Of a stretch of 64,000 bases of DNA, positions 16,560 through 25,963 are shown in pieces. The notes below the pieces were generated by a model. It was not told where the DNA came from. It did not search any database and saw only the letters and a program-made list of their open reading frames with translations. A program made the position numbers and the translations under genes. Source of the stretch: Avimicrobium caecorum (GTDB lineage Bacteria; Bacillota; Clostridia; Oscillospirales; Ruminococcaceae); contig CAJFNJ010000004.1 of assembly GCA_904394705.1 (NCBI GenBank), positions 25,227 through 89,226 of the forward strand. The letters are read 5' to 3'. Positions within the stretch are counted from its first letter, which is position 1. Every line of letters begins with the position of its first letter.

Positions 16560-17393
16560 ATGGGTATCATTGATTTTCGCATGCGTCCCCTGTATGGCGG
16601 ATATCTGTCCATGGCTGAGGCGGGAACCACCGATAAGTTCCTCACCGGACTGCGCTGTCAGATCACTCCTTCGATCCGGGAGTGCTCCATTGAGCTGCTG
16701 GTAAAGGAGATGGACGAGGCCGGGATTGAAAAGGCTGTTATCCCCGGACGGCAGTCCTCCGGAACTTTTGTGGACAACCAGGAACTGTGTGACCTGGCAA
16801 AGCAGTGGCCCGGACGGTTCATTCCGTTCCCGCTCTATGATCCGCTGCGTCCCAAGGAGAGCCTGGAGGAAGTTCGCCGCATCCTGATGGACGGCCCTGG
16901 CGGCGGTGTTACCATTGAACCCGGTTTCGGCAATACCCTGCGGTTTGATGACCCGGGATATTTCCCGCTCTACCGCTGGCTGGAGGATAACGGCATCCCG
17001 CTGATGCTCACCTTCAGCGGTTCCATTACCCCCACCATTGACTGCACACTCCCCGGACGGCTGGATCTGGTGGCACAGACCCATCCCAACCTGAAGATCG
17101 TAGTCGGACATGCCGGCTGGCCCTGGAGCAAGGAACTCATCTGCATGGGATTCTTCCGCCGCAATATCTATCTGGCGCCGGATCTCTATTCTATGGCTTC
17201 GGTGCCCGGCAGTGAGGACTACCGTCTGGCAGCGGCCGGAATGCTGCAGGACCGGTTCCTGTTCGGTTCCTCTTATCCGCTGGTTCCGCTGGGTGAGGCT
17301 GTGGACAATGTCCGTGCCTGGAAGCTGGACCCTGCATGTGAGCAGAGAGTCCTCCATGATACAGCGGCAGAACTGCTGAGCTGGAAATTCTAA
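16560..17393 (+). CDS. amidohydrolase-2 (COG2159) family protein lacking canonical metal ligands
   Basis: A 277-aa TIM-barrel protein of the amidohydrolase-2 type (decarboxylase/hydrolase relatives). Where active members have DxHxH after the first strand, this one has IIDFRMRP. Where they have FGSDYP, it has FGSSYP. The histidine of VVGHAGWPW is kept. So the usual divalent metal site looks lost or altered. ATG 16560 follows AAAGGAG. It sits between the binding protein and permease of an ABC importer, suggesting it processes or senses the imported compound. Confidence 0.75.
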   Translation: MGIIDFRMRPLYGGYLSMAEAGTTDKFLTGLRCQITPSIRECSIELLVKEMDEAGIEKAVIPGRQSSGTFVDNQELCDLAKQWPGRFIPFPLYDPLRPKESLEEVRRILMDGPGGGVTIEPGFGNTLRFDDPGYFPLYRWLEDNGIPLMLTFSGSITPTIDCTLPGRLDLVAQTHPNLKIVVGHAGWPWSKELICMGFFRRNIYLAPDLYSMASVPGSEDYRLAAAGMLQDRFLFGSSYPLVPLGEAVDNVRAWKLDPACEQRVLHDTAAELLSWKF

Positions 17394-17416
17394 TCGACCG
17401 AAGGAGTTGTGATCTT

Positions 17417-18208
17417 GTGGAAAAAAATAAGGCTATGCTGGCAGGCAACCGTGCGTACCAGCTCTTCCTGGCGGTGATTGCTCCGCTGACTGTTTTGCTG
17501 ATCTGGGCACTCGGTTCCAATCTGGGACTGATCCGTGCCAGTATTCTGCCGTCGCCCCAGCGGGTGCTGTCGACCCTCATTTCGCTCTGCACCAGCGGTC
17601 AGATGGCAGAGGATCTGAGCATCAGTATGCTGCGTGTTCTGCGCGGCTTCGGCCTGGGTGCTGTCTGCGGCATCATCTTCGGTTCGCTGATGGGCTTCTC
17701 CAAGACTGCCAATAAGGTCCTGGGTTCGCTGGTCAGCATTCTGCGTCCTGTTCCCATGCTGGCCTGGGTACCGCTGTTTATCCTGTGGCTGGGCATCGGG
17801 GAAAGCTCCAAGACTGCTGTTATCTTCATCGGCAGTTTCTGGTCGGTTCTGCTCAACACCATCCATGGCATCCAGAGCACTGACCCCAAGCTCCTGGAGG
17901 TTGCCTATATCCTGAAGAAGAGCAAGTGGGAGACTATCACCAGTGTCTACCTGCCTTCGGCTCTGCCGTCGGTCTTTACCGGTCTGCGGCTGGGTATGGG
18001 TTCCGCCTGGACCTGCGTGGTCGGTGCTGAAATGATCGCCGCTTCCAGTGGTATCGGCTATATGATCAGCTATGCCCGGGAACTGGCACAGCCTGCCAAG
18101 GTGTTTGCCGGCATTATCGTGATCGGCGCTATCGGTCTTTTGATCGATCAGGTACTCCTGCGGCTGCAGCGGGTACTGCTGAAATGGTCCTATGTGGACG
18201 AGAAGTAA
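17417..18208 (+). CDS. ABC transporter permease, SsuC/TauC type
   Basis: A 263-aa membrane protein with about six helices. It has the EAA-loop region (HGIQSTDPKLLEVAYILKKSKWETITSVYLP) typical of binding-protein-dependent sulfonate/nitrate permeases. GTG 17417 is the likely start, 10 bp after AAGGAG; ATG 17435 is an alternative. It is followed by the ATPase after 11 bp. Confidence 0.9.
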   Translation: MEKNKAMLAGNRAYQLFLAVIAPLTVLLIWALGSNLGLIRASILPSPQRVLSTLISLCTSGQMAEDLSISMLRVLRGFGLGAVCGIIFGSLMGFSKTANKVLGSLVSILRPVPMLAWVPLFILWLGIGESSKTAVIFIGSFWSVLLNTIHGIQSTDPKLLEVAYILKKSKWETITSVYLPSALPSVFTGLRLGMGSAWTCVVGAEMIAASSGIGYMISYARELAQPAKVFAGIIVIGAIGLLIDQVLLRLQRVLLKWSYVDEK

Positions 18209-18219
18209 GGAGGACCGAT

Positions 18220-19005
18220 ATGTCTGACGAGAGAAAAACACAGGTTCTGGTGGATGGCGTCCGCAGAACCTTCCAGATTTCCGGCAGTGAACTGGTGGTA
18301 CTGGACCGTATTGACCTGGATATCAAAGAGGGCGAATTCATCAGTATCGTAGGCGCCAGCGGCTGCGGCAAGAGTACACTGCTCAAGCTGATTGTCGGTC
18401 TGGACCATCCCACCTCGGGCCAGATCAAGGTGGGCGAACGGGTTGTAACCGAGCCCTCCCTGGACTGCGGCATCATTTTTCAGGAGGCCAGACTCTATCC
18501 CTGGCTGACTGTGTGGAAGAATGTGGAATTCGGCATCACCCGCAAGCTCGGTGCAGCTGAGCGCCGGGAACTGATCCAGCAGCACATTGACCTGGTGGGT
18601 CTGCATGGATTCGAAAATGCCCTGCCCAAGCAGCTCTCCGGTGGTATGCAGCAGCGTGTGAGCATTGCCCGTGCTCTGGTAAACCGCCCGGATGTACTGC
18701 TGCTGGATGAGCCTTTCGGCGCGCTGGATGCCCTGACCCGGATCAACATGCAGCGGGAAGTCCTGCGCATCTGGGAAGCTGAGAAAAAGACCATGATCCT
18801 GGTAACCCATGATATTGATGAGGCCATCTATCTCAGTGACCGGATCGTTGTGCTGTCCAGCCGTCCCGGACGGGTCCATGACATCATCAATGTGGATCTG
18901 CCCCGCCCGAGAGAGCGCAGCGGTGAGGAGTTTATCCGCATCCGCACCAAGATCCATGAGTACTTCTTCCAGAATGCCATTGGCGGCAGCGAACTGGCTG
19001 AATAA
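18220..19005 (+). CDS. ABC transporter ATP-binding protein, SsuB/TauB type
   Basis: A 261-aa nucleotide-binding subunit. It shows Walker A GASGCGKST, signature LSGGMQQRVSIARAL, Walker B VLLLDEPFGALD and the H-loop in LVTHDIDEA. It partners the permease just upstream and the lipoprotein at 15440. ATG 18220 is 9 bp after AAGGAGG. It is the last gene of the operon. Confidence 0.95.
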   Translation: MSDERKTQVLVDGVRRTFQISGSELVVLDRIDLDIKEGEFISIVGASGCGKSTLLKLIVGLDHPTSGQIKVGERVVTEPSLDCGIIFQEARLYPWLTVWKNVEFGITRKLGAAERRELIQQHIDLVGLHGFENALPKQLSGGMQQRVSIARALVNRPDVLLLDEPFGALDALTRINMQREVLRIWEAEKKTMILVTHDIDEAIYLSDRIVVLSSRPGRVHDIINVDLPRPRERSGEEFIRIRTKIHEYFFQNAIGGSELAE

Positions 19006-19021
19006 TATTGCTTTTCTGTGT

Positions 19022-19062
19022 AAAAGCCCGGACCTTTCGATGTGAAAGGCCCGGGCTTTTTG
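19022..19062 (+). terminator. terminator of the ABC importer operon
   Basis: AAAAGCCCGG (19022-19031) pairs with CCGGGCTTTT (19051-19060). The stem extends inward through CCTTTC/GAAAGG and T residues follow. Confidence 0.9.
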
Positions 19063-19083
19063 TATTCTCCGGGGAGCGGGGGA

Positions 19084-19464
19084 TCAGACGATGTTGGAGA
19101 GGACAAACTGCTCTGACTCCCAGATGTGGATCAGCATCCGCCGGACTGTGTTGGCCTCAGCCGCAAAGGAGGGGATCTCTCCATAGCGCAGGTATCCCGG
19201 CAGCTTGGCAATGGACAGGGTGACCTGGTCCAGATCCCCATGCCGCACAAAGGCAAGGATGCTGTGTTCATTTTCCTCCCAGTCCTGCTGCAGGGCGCTG
19301 GCCCGTTCCCAGGCCGCCTGCATCTCGCCCCGTTCCACCAGCTGGGAGATGCCGTCGATCTCTGCCAGCACATGATCCTTTACCTCAGTGAGCCGGTCAA
19401 AGGTCCAGTCCCCGGCCCAGATCAGCCCCACTACCAGCAGAATGCAGATAATAAACCGCTTCAT
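19084..19464 (-). CDS. DUF4363 family protein
   Basis: A 126-aa protein with an N-terminal signal-anchor (FIICILLVVGLIWAG) and a helical, extracytoplasmic-type remainder (LQQDWEENEHSILAFVRHGDLDQV). This fits DUF4363, known mainly from spore-forming Firmicutes next to DUF421 proteins. It overlaps the DUF421 gene by 4 bp (ATGA). The biochemical role is unknown; the pairing and phylogenetic range hint at sporulation or membrane stress. Confidence 0.82.
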   Translation of the reverse strand: MKRFIICILLVVGLIWAGDWTFDRLTEVKDHVLAEIDGISQLVERGEMQAAWERASALQQDWEENEHSILAFVRHGDLDQVTLSIAKLPGYLRYGEIPSFAAEANTVRRMLIHIWESEQFVLSNIV

Positions 19465-20141
19465 GTCTTATCCTTCTTTACAATATGGTATTTCCGGCGG
19501 CGGTCACAGATCATCAGGAAGATGTCCTTCTGGGCAATGCCCTCCTGCTCCAGCGCCTTCTGCAGCCATACCGGCGATACGCCGCAGTAGTCCAGGGAAT
19601 CGGGCAGCACCCGGCCCTGATCCACGATCACCACCGGGGGAGCATCGATGAAGTCGTCCCGGTGCAGTCCCAGATCCCCGCCGGTGGCAGGACGGGCGGC
19701 AAACCGGGGATAGACCGACAGGGAACCGGTGGTCTCCACCACGGCGAACAGCACTTCGCTGGGGTCAAAATACCCGGCGGCCCGCAGCTGTTCGATGAGG
19801 TCGTCCACCGAAAAACGCAGATCCCGCAGTTCCTTCTGCATGATCTGTCCGTCCCGGATCACCATTTTTGGGCCGCCGCAGAAGAGCCGGCGGGCGGTGC
19901 GGCTGCGCATGGTGAGCCCGGAGATGAACACCTCAAAGCAGACAATGGTGAGGATCGGCACAATACCGCCCGAAAGGGGCACATCCACATCCTGAATGGG
20001 CAGGGTGGCGATATTGGAGATGAGAATGGTCACCACCAGTTCACTGGGCTGCAGTTCGCCGATCTGCCGTTTGCCCATGATCCGGAGCCCTGCGACGATC
20101 AGCAGATAGAGCAGAATGGTTCTGGCCATCAGTGCATACAT
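19461..20141 (-). CDS. DUF421 (YetF-like) membrane protein
   Basis: A 226-aa YetF/YrbG-type protein with three N-terminal membrane helices. A cytoplasmic part carries the family motif (LRIMGKRQIGELQPSELVVTILISN). Later elements include MVIRDGQI and YFDPSEVLFAVVETTGSLSVYP, which recur in DUF421 members. ATG 20141 is preceded by AAGGAGGAG. It forms a two-gene operon with DUF4363 and is divergent from the germinant receptor operon. Function unknown. Confidence 0.88.
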   Translation of the reverse strand: MYALMARTILLYLLIVAGLRIMGKRQIGELQPSELVVTILISNIATLPIQDVDVPLSGGIVPILTIVCFEVFISGLTMRSRTARRLFCGGPKMVIRDGQIMQKELRDLRFSVDDLIEQLRAAGYFDPSEVLFAVVETTGSLSVYPRFAARPATGGDLGLHRDDFIDAPPVVIVDQGRVLPDSLDYCGVSPVWLQKALEQEGIAQKDIFLMICDRRRKYHIVKKDKT

Positions 20142-20261
20142 GAAAAAACTCCTCCTTGTTACAGGAATTAGCATGGACAAAGCCGGGCAGGATTATTCCC
20201 GGATCACAGACATAAAAAGTCCATGGCTGGTCCATACTCACAGAAAAGGAGGGAAACGGTT

Positions 20262-21821
20262 TTGCTGTTTGATAAACTGAAGCGGGAAAAGCGGCATACT
20301 TATGAGGTTCCGAAGCGGGACCCGGGACTGGATCAGCCGCTGAGTCCCACGCTGGAGGATACCCTGGCAAGGCTGGCACAGCTCACCGGACAGACGGCGG
20401 ATCTGCAGGTCAACCGTCTGGAGGTGGAGGGCTACAAGCTGGCCTTTGTGATGTTTGAAGGGCTGGTGAACTACCAGACCCTGATCCTGGGGACAGCCTC
20501 GGATCTGCACCGGCTTCTGGCAGGGCAGAAAATCCCGTCCTGTCTGGTACCCGACCGGCTCTGTCAGGAGCTGTTCATGGCAGGGGACAAGAAAAAGCTC
20601 CGGAGCTTTGAAGAGCTGATCCAGTTCATCGCTTCGGGCTTTGCTGTGCTGCTCATCGACGGCAGCCCCGAGGGGGTGGCACTGGGGGTCCAGGGATTCA
20701 GCTTCCGCTCCATCGGGGAACCGGCCTCGGAAAACAACCTCCGGGGCTCCCGGGAGGGCTTTGCGGAGCCGATCCGCATCAATATGTCCATGATCCGGCG
20801 GCGCATGAAAACCCCCAGCCTGCGCATGAAGCTGCTCAAGGTGGGGGAGAAGAGCCGCACCGATGTCTGTCTGGTCTACCGCAGTGACTATGCCGATCCC
20901 GAGATGGTGCGGCGGGTGGAACAGCGCCTGCGGGAAGTCCGCCTGGATAACCTCATGGACTCGGGATATCTGCGGCCCTTTCTGGAAAGCGGGCCGTTTT
21001 CCCTGTTCTCGGGCACCGGGGTCACCGAACGCCCGGATACCCTCTGTGCCAAGGTCAGTGAGGGGCGCATTGCCATCCTGGTGGATGGCAGCCCCTATGC
21101 TATTCTGCTGCCCTGCCTGTTCTCGGAGAACTTCCAGAGCATGGACGACTATGCCGAGCGCCCCTATTATGCGGTGTTTATCCGGCTCATCAAGTATCTG
21201 GCCTTCTTTTTAACTATCCTGCTGCCCGGCTGCTATGTGGCGGCAGTGAACTTCCATCCCGAGCTGATCCCCGACCAGCTGCTCTTCCGCATTGCCGAAG
21301 CCGAGCAGGGCATGGCATTTCCGCTCATGTTCCAGGCGCTGCTGATCCACTTTATCTATGAGCTGATGCGGGAGGCCGGACTTCGCCTGCCCCGTCCGGT
21401 GGGACATGCCGTGAGCATCATCGGGGCACTGGTGATCGGCGATGCGGCAGTCACCGCCGGGCTCATCAGCACCCCCATGGTGATGGTGGTGGCTCTGACC
21501 ACCATCAGTTCCTTTGTGATCCCCTCGCTGTATGAGCCGGTGACGCTGCTGCGTCTGCTGTTTATCCTGCTGGGCGGGACACTGGGACTGTACGGCGTGG
21601 TGCTGGGGCTGGCCTTTGTGGGGGTGAACCTCTGCTCGGTGACGGTGCTGGGCGTTCCGGCTACCTCGCCGGAGACCCCGCTGTCCCTCTATTCCCTGCG
21701 GGATACCCTGATCCGGGTGGGATGGCGGCAGCTGGGACAGGAGCAGTTCATCATCTCCCGCACCGCCGGAGCGGATCAGAACGGAGAACCAGCCGACCAG
21801 AACGGGGAGGGACAGCCATGA
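20262..21821 (+). CDS. gerAA: spore germination receptor subunit A (GerA family)
   Basis: A 519-aa GerA-family A subunit of a germinant receptor in the spore inner membrane. The N-terminal soluble half contains the conserved VLLIDGSPEGVALGVQGFSFRSIGEP region and GPFSLFSGTGVTERP. The C-terminal half has several membrane helices and the family's LFILLGGTLGLYG. The likely start is TTG 20262, 8 bp after AAGGAGGG; an ATG at 20223 has no ribosome site. It is the first gene of gerA-B-C and is expected to be expressed in the forespore. Confidence 0.93.
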   Translation: MLFDKLKREKRHTYEVPKRDPGLDQPLSPTLEDTLARLAQLTGQTADLQVNRLEVEGYKLAFVMFEGLVNYQTLILGTASDLHRLLAGQKIPSCLVPDRLCQELFMAGDKKKLRSFEELIQFIASGFAVLLIDGSPEGVALGVQGFSFRSIGEPASENNLRGSREGFAEPIRINMSMIRRRMKTPSLRMKLLKVGEKSRTDVCLVYRSDYADPEMVRRVEQRLREVRLDNLMDSGYLRPFLESGPFSLFSGTGVTERPDTLCAKVSEGRIAILVDGSPYAILLPCLFSENFQSMDDYAERPYYAVFIRLIKYLAFFLTILLPGCYVAAVNFHPELIPDQLLFRIAEAEQGMAFPLMFQALLIHFIYELMREAGLRLPRPVGHAVSIIGALVIGDAAVTAGLISTPMVMVVALTTISSFVIPSLYEPVTLLRLLFILLGGTLGLYGVVLGLAFVGVNLCSVTVLGVPATSPETPLSLYSLRDTLIRVGWRQLGQEQFIISRTAGADQNGEPADQNGEGQP

Positions 21822-22903
21822 CAAAAAACCATATCGGAGCGCTTCCGGCTTCAGCACTGATCTTCTGCTGCCGGATCTTCTACCTGCTCACCTATTCGCC
21901 CCGGGGACCGGAGTATGGTGGCTCTGCCAGCATGATCGCCTTCCTGGCGGCAGGACTGGTCTCCATCGGGCTGTGCGCCGTGTTCTGGGGTCTGCTGCGC
22001 CGGTGCGGTGCCTCAGGCCTGCCCGAACTGTTCCACCGGCAGGGCAGGGTGTTTGCCGCTTTCTGTGAGCTGGCAGTCCTGCTGGTGCTCACCGGCTCGG
22101 CGCTCAGCACTGTGATGAACGCCTCAGGCTTCCTCACTTCAGCGGTCTATCCCGGGGCGGGCGCCCAGATCACGGCAGCTGCCGCCATGCTGGTCTGCGC
22201 CTATGGGGCGTACTCGGGCATCGAAGCGGTCTCCCGTATGGCACTGCCGGTGGCGGCGGTGTTTGTAGCGGGCCTGGCGGTAGCTGCCGCCGGCATCGCC
22301 CGGGAGATCCAGCCCGCCTATTTCACCTTTGCCGGGGCAGAGGCAGTCCCCCAGGTGCTGGAGCTGTTTTTCCAGGCATTGTACCACAATACCGAAGTCC
22401 TGCTCTTCCTGCTCCTCACCGATAAGGTCCGGGGGGCGGGCACGGCAGTCTATGCCCGGGGCGTACTGGGCTCCATGACCTTTTACCAGCTGAGCATCCT
22501 GCTGGTCACTGTGACGCTGGGGCCGTTTGCCTATGTGCGCAGCTATCCCATCTATTCCATGCTGGCGGCGGCGGAGCTCTCGGTGGTCACCCGGCTGGAC
22601 ATCATCAACCTGCTGGTGTGGATTCTGGTGGCCTTTGTCCGGGGCGCAGCCTACCTCTACTGCATGGTGGGCTGTGTACGCCGTCTGGCACCCGGACTGC
22701 GCCGGAGTCACGCCGCTGCCGGGGTAGGGATTGGCATGACGGCCCTGGCCTGGTACCTCTGCGGCAGTCTGGACCGGGGGCTGGAGCTGTGGGAACTGTG
22801 GAGCGGCGCGGCGCCCTTCCTGCTCTCGGCGGCAATTATCCTGCTGAGCGTACTGGCGGCGCTGGCAGCTGGAAAGAAGGTGAAATCATGCGAAAATGGC
22901 TGA
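21818..22903 (+). CDS. gerAB: spore germination receptor subunit B (GerB, APC-type)
   Basis: A 361-aa integral membrane protein with about ten helices, of the amino-acid/polyamine/organocation-like GerB family. In Bacillus, this subunit binds the germinant. ATG 21818 overlaps the stop of the A subunit as ATGA. Sequence similarity in this subunit is low, so the call rests on hydropathy, length and position between the A and C subunits. Confidence 0.88.
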   Translation: MTKNHIGALPASALIFCCRIFYLLTYSPRGPEYGGSASMIAFLAAGLVSIGLCAVFWGLLRRCGASGLPELFHRQGRVFAAFCELAVLLVLTGSALSTVMNASGFLTSAVYPGAGAQITAAAAMLVCAYGAYSGIEAVSRMALPVAAVFVAGLAVAAAGIAREIQPAYFTFAGAEAVPQVLELFFQALYHNTEVLLFLLLTDKVRGAGTAVYARGVLGSMTFYQLSILLVTVTLGPFAYVRSYPIYSMLAAAELSVVTRLDIINLLVWILVAFVRGAAYLYCMVGCVRRLAPGLRRSHAAAGVGIGMTALAWYLCGSLDRGLELWELWSGAAPFLLSAAIILLSVLAALAAGKKVKSCENG

Positions 22904-23967
22904 TTCTGATGGCTGCGGGAGCCCTTTCTGTCCTGCTGACCGGCTGTATGGGCGCAGTGCCCATCGATCAGCGGATGCTGGTGCAGGCGGTGGGCATTGA
23001 CTGGCAGGAAGGGCAGTATCAGGTGACGCTGCAGATCTTCTCCCCGGCCCGGAAGGAGGGGGAGAGCGCGGGACAGGAGGTCTGTTCCGCAGTCGGCGAG
23101 GACCTGGCAGAGTGTATGCGGGGTATTCGTCTGGAAACGGGACAGGAGCTGTTTCTGGGGAATTGTCGGCTGGTGATTCTCAGTGAACCGGCGGCATCGG
23201 AGCGGACGGCGGAGGTGGTGGACTACCTGCTCAGCGACCATGAGCTGCGTCCGGGCACCCCGCTCTATCTCACCGAAGGGGAGGCGGCAGAGCTGCTGGA
23301 ATCCCCGGAACTTCCGGCAGAGCAGCTCAGTGAGATGATGCGCTCGGCAGCGGAGGCGGGGCTGTGTCCGGACAGCACGCTGCTCACAGTGGTGCGCAGT
23401 CTGGAAAGCCTGGGCAGCACGGCGGCACTGGGACGGATCGAAGCCGATGAAGCCGGCGGAGTACAGGCTTCCGGTGCGGTGCTGCTCGGCCCTGAGGGGA
23501 CAGCAGAGCTGACTCCGGAACAGTGGCGGGGCGTCAGCTATTTCAGCGGGAATTCCCGGCAGCTGGAGTACACGCTGGACTATAAAGGCGGAAAGATTTA
23601 CACCCATATCATGCCAATGCAGAGCCGTCTGACCGGCGGCGAAAACCCCGGAGAACTGGCGTTTTATCTCAGTGTGGAGTGCACCATCCAGGAGTACTCC
23701 GGCGGCACGCTGAACTGGGACAGCGCTGAAGTGGCATCGGTGCGCGCGGTGGCAGAGCAGGCGGTGCGCCGGGAGCTGGAACAGGGCTTTGCGGCACTGC
23801 GGACAGCGGGAGCGGATGTGATCTGCGCTCTGGAGACCATGGAGAAGTTCCAGCCGGACTTCTGCCGGGGGCGCACGCCGGAGGCAATTTTCGGGAGCCT
23901 GGTGCTGCGTCCGGAGGTGCAGGTGAACATCACAGCGCTGGGGGCAGGCGCGCAGGCATCGGCCTGA
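22888..23967 (+). CDS. gerAC: spore germination receptor subunit C (GerC lipoprotein)
   Basis: A 359-aa lipoprotein with a lipobox at Cys20 (VLLTGC), followed by the family's PIDQRMLVQAVGIDW. The conserved WRGVSYFSG and the C-terminal segment with the internal duplication of GerC domains are also seen. It overlaps the B subunit by 16 bp. No terminator is visible on the plus strand before the convergent gene at 24057. Confidence 0.93.
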   Translation: MRKWLILMAAGALSVLLTGCMGAVPIDQRMLVQAVGIDWQEGQYQVTLQIFSPARKEGESAGQEVCSAVGEDLAECMRGIRLETGQELFLGNCRLVILSEPAASERTAEVVDYLLSDHELRPGTPLYLTEGEAAELLESPELPAEQLSEMMRSAAEAGLCPDSTLLTVVRSLESLGSTAALGRIEADEAGGVQASGAVLLGPEGTAELTPEQWRGVSYFSGNSRQLEYTLDYKGGKIYTHIMPMQSRLTGGENPGELAFYLSVECTIQEYSGGTLNWDSAEVASVRAVAEQAVRRELEQGFAALRTAGADVICALETMEKFQPDFCRGRTPEAIFGSLVLRPEVQVNITALGAGAQASA

Positions 23968-24030
23968 GCCGGGGGTCATGAATCAATGAACGAAAATTTG
24001 CCAGACAGAAGCCGCGGAAAACCGGATATA

Positions 24031-24058
24031 ATAAAAACGAGTGCGTGAGAACGCACTC
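24031..24058 (-). terminator. terminator overlapping the stop of the SLOG gene
   Basis: GAGTGCGT (24039-24046), loop GAGA and ACGCACTC (24051-24058) form a perfect 8-bp stem. On the minus strand GTTTTTATT follows. Confidence 0.8.
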
Positions 24059-24410
24059 AGGAATGAAGCTGTTTTAAGTCGATGACTTTTACGGGAATCC
24101 GACGGCGGATGCATTCAGTGATGGTATGCGCGGTACCGTGGGAACTCATGTCCCAGAAGGCCAGCACCAGATCGGCTTCTGCGATGATCTGGCTGTTCCG
24201 GACCAGTGGAGCCCTCCGTCCGTATGTTTCATAATCGGGCAGATATTCGGTCAGGGGGATTCCCAGGGTTTCGGCAGCCTGCCGTGCCAGCTGATCCACT
24301 CCTTCCGCACCGCCGCTGATCAGCCGGGTACAGTTGAGAGGGATCATCTGGATGAGATCATCCACAGTAAGCTCCCGGGAATCCCGGGAACCGACGATTA
24401 CTACCTGCAT
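24057..24410 (-). CDS. SLOG-fold (DprA/YspA-like) small protein
   Basis: A 117-aa protein with a Rossmann-like SLOG fold: VVIVGSRDSRE at the N terminus, then LISGGAEGVDQLA and VRNSQIIAEADLVLAFWDMSSHGTAHTI. The family (DUF2493/YspA, TIGR00725 relatives) is thought to bind nucleotides or nucleotide-derived signals. ATG 24410 follows GGAGG; the longer frame to 24623 lacks support. No effector gene lies beside it, so a defence role is not implied. Confidence 0.8.
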   Translation of the reverse strand: MQVVIVGSRDSRELTVDDLIQMIPLNCTRLISGGAEGVDQLARQAAETLGIPLTEYLPDYETYGRRAPLVRNSQIIAEADLVLAFWDMSSHGTAHTITECIRRRIPVKVIDLKQLHS

Positions 24411-24552
24411 GGCAGTTTCCACCTCCGCAAACCTGATTCTGGTAAAGATTGTATCACATTCCTGATCCGTTGAAAATGATAAATCGCAATAAAACAGTGG
24501 ATTTTCGCATAAATCCTGGTGCCTGGCATCAGGATCGGAGGAAACAAAGCAG

Positions 24553-25761
24553 ATGAAGAAATTATACCAGGTCTTTGCCGGGGCAGTCAGTCTGGCAATG
24601 GCAGCCGTCATGGGGGTAGTCACCTATTACAGCACGGCCCTGCCCGATCACTTCTATGTGGCGGCGGGAGCGGCGGCAGAGGGGATCTCCATCGGCACTG
24701 CCCTGGAGATCCAGGGAGAGATCCAGCCCATTTCCGCGGAAAACGGAACTGCCTCCCTGACTGTTCTGGGCGGCATAGCCGTCAAACAGGTGGATGTGCA
24801 GTTTGTGGACCGTGAGATGGTGATCCCCTGCGGATACCCCTTCGGCATCAAGATGTTCACCGAAGGGGTGGTCGTGGTCGGACTCACCGATGTGGAGGAA
24901 AACGGGATTTTCCGCAATCCGGCCCAGGAAGCCGGGATTCGGGTGGGCGATGTGCTGACCGAACTGGATGGTCAGCCGGTCAGCCTGAATGAAGATGTGG
25001 CAGCGATCATTGCTTCCAGCGGGGGACGGGAGATCTCCTATACCCTGAAGCGGAAGGACCAGACCCTCACCGGTACGCTGCAGCCCATCCGGGCTGACAG
25101 CGGCGAGTACAAAGCCGGCATCTGGGTCCGGGACAGTTCTGCCGGCATCGGCACCATGACCTACTATGACCCGTCTACGATGATCTTTGCCGGACTGGGC
25201 CATGCGGTCTGCGATGTGGATACCGGGGAAACCCTGCCTCTGGGCAAGGGTGAGATCGTGGATGTCACCATCACCGGCGTGGAAAAGGGAATCTCGGGCC
25301 AGCCGGGTTCACTGCAGGGCAGCTTTGAGGGCAGCCGTCTGGCTGGATTCATGGCAGTGAACAGCGAAACCGGTGTCTACGGTCAGCTGACCTCCCTGCC
25401 GGTTTCCACACTGGAACCGGTCCCCATTGCCATGAAGCAGGAGGTCCGGGAGGGGGCAGCCCAGATCTACACCACCATTTCCGGGCGCACCCCGCAGTGC
25501 TATGACATTGTCATCGAATCGGTGAACCTGAGCTCCACTGCCAAGACCAAGAGCATGGTGATCCGTGTCACCGATCCGGAACTGCTGGAGGCCACCGGCG
25601 GTATCCTGCAGGGAATGAGCGGCAGCCCGATCCTGCAGGACGGCAAACTGGTGGGAGCTGTGACCCATGTGTTTGTCAATGACCAGACACGGGGATATGG
25701 CATCTTTGCCGAGAATATGCAGGAAACTGCCTCGAGCCTTGAGATCCGTTCCGCAGCCTGA
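24553..25761 (+). CDS. spoIVB: SpoIVB peptidase
   Basis: A 402-aa S55-family serine peptidase. In Bacillus it crosses the forespore inner membrane and cleaves SpoIVFA, triggering sigma-K processing. The order seen is an N-terminal membrane anchor, a PDZ domain (AGIRVGDVLTELDGQPV), then the SpoIVB peptidase domain with the His region GLGHAVCD and the Ser region GMSGSPILQ. The spoIVB-spo0A order is the conserved arrangement of endospore formers. Confidence 0.95.
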   Translation: MKKLYQVFAGAVSLAMAAVMGVVTYYSTALPDHFYVAAGAAAEGISIGTALEIQGEIQPISAENGTASLTVLGGIAVKQVDVQFVDREMVIPCGYPFGIKMFTEGVVVVGLTDVEENGIFRNPAQEAGIRVGDVLTELDGQPVSLNEDVAAIIASSGGREISYTLKRKDQTLTGTLQPIRADSGEYKAGIWVRDSSAGIGTMTYYDPSTMIFAGLGHAVCDVDTGETLPLGKGEIVDVTITGVEKGISGQPGSLQGSFEGSRLAGFMAVNSETGVYGQLTSLPVSTLEPVPIAMKQEVREGAAQIYTTISGRTPQCYDIVIESVNLSSTAKTKSMVIRVTDPELLEATGGILQGMSGSPILQDGKLVGAVTHVFVNDQTRGYGIFAENMQETASSLEIRSAA

Positions 25762-25769
25762 CCAGAGCG

Positions 25770-25797
25770 ATCCGGAGGGGGGTTTCCCTCTCCGGAT
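25770..25797 (+). terminator. weak hairpin after spoIVB
   Basis: ATCCGGAG (25770-25777) pairs with CTCCGGAT (25790-25797). No T run follows, so termination is uncertain. The rest of the 420-bp gap to spo0A holds Spo0A-box-like sites and the spo0A promoter. Confidence 0.45.
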
Positions 25798-25963
25798 GCT
25801 ACATAAAAATCCGGATTTCCATATTGACAAGTGAGGAGAAGCCGCCGGTTCGGGAGAGGGAGATCCGGGAGAGCGGAACAAAGCGCCTCCCGGGATACGG
25901 GAATCCGCCGGTGGCAGAATTCCGGGATTCCACAAATGCTGTCAGGCAGAAGAGGGCAGGTTT

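Noticed and set aside
24057..24410. Defence-system SLOG sensor
   Set aside because: The fold fits, but no effector, transmembrane or nuclease partner lies beside it; its neighbours are sporulation genes.
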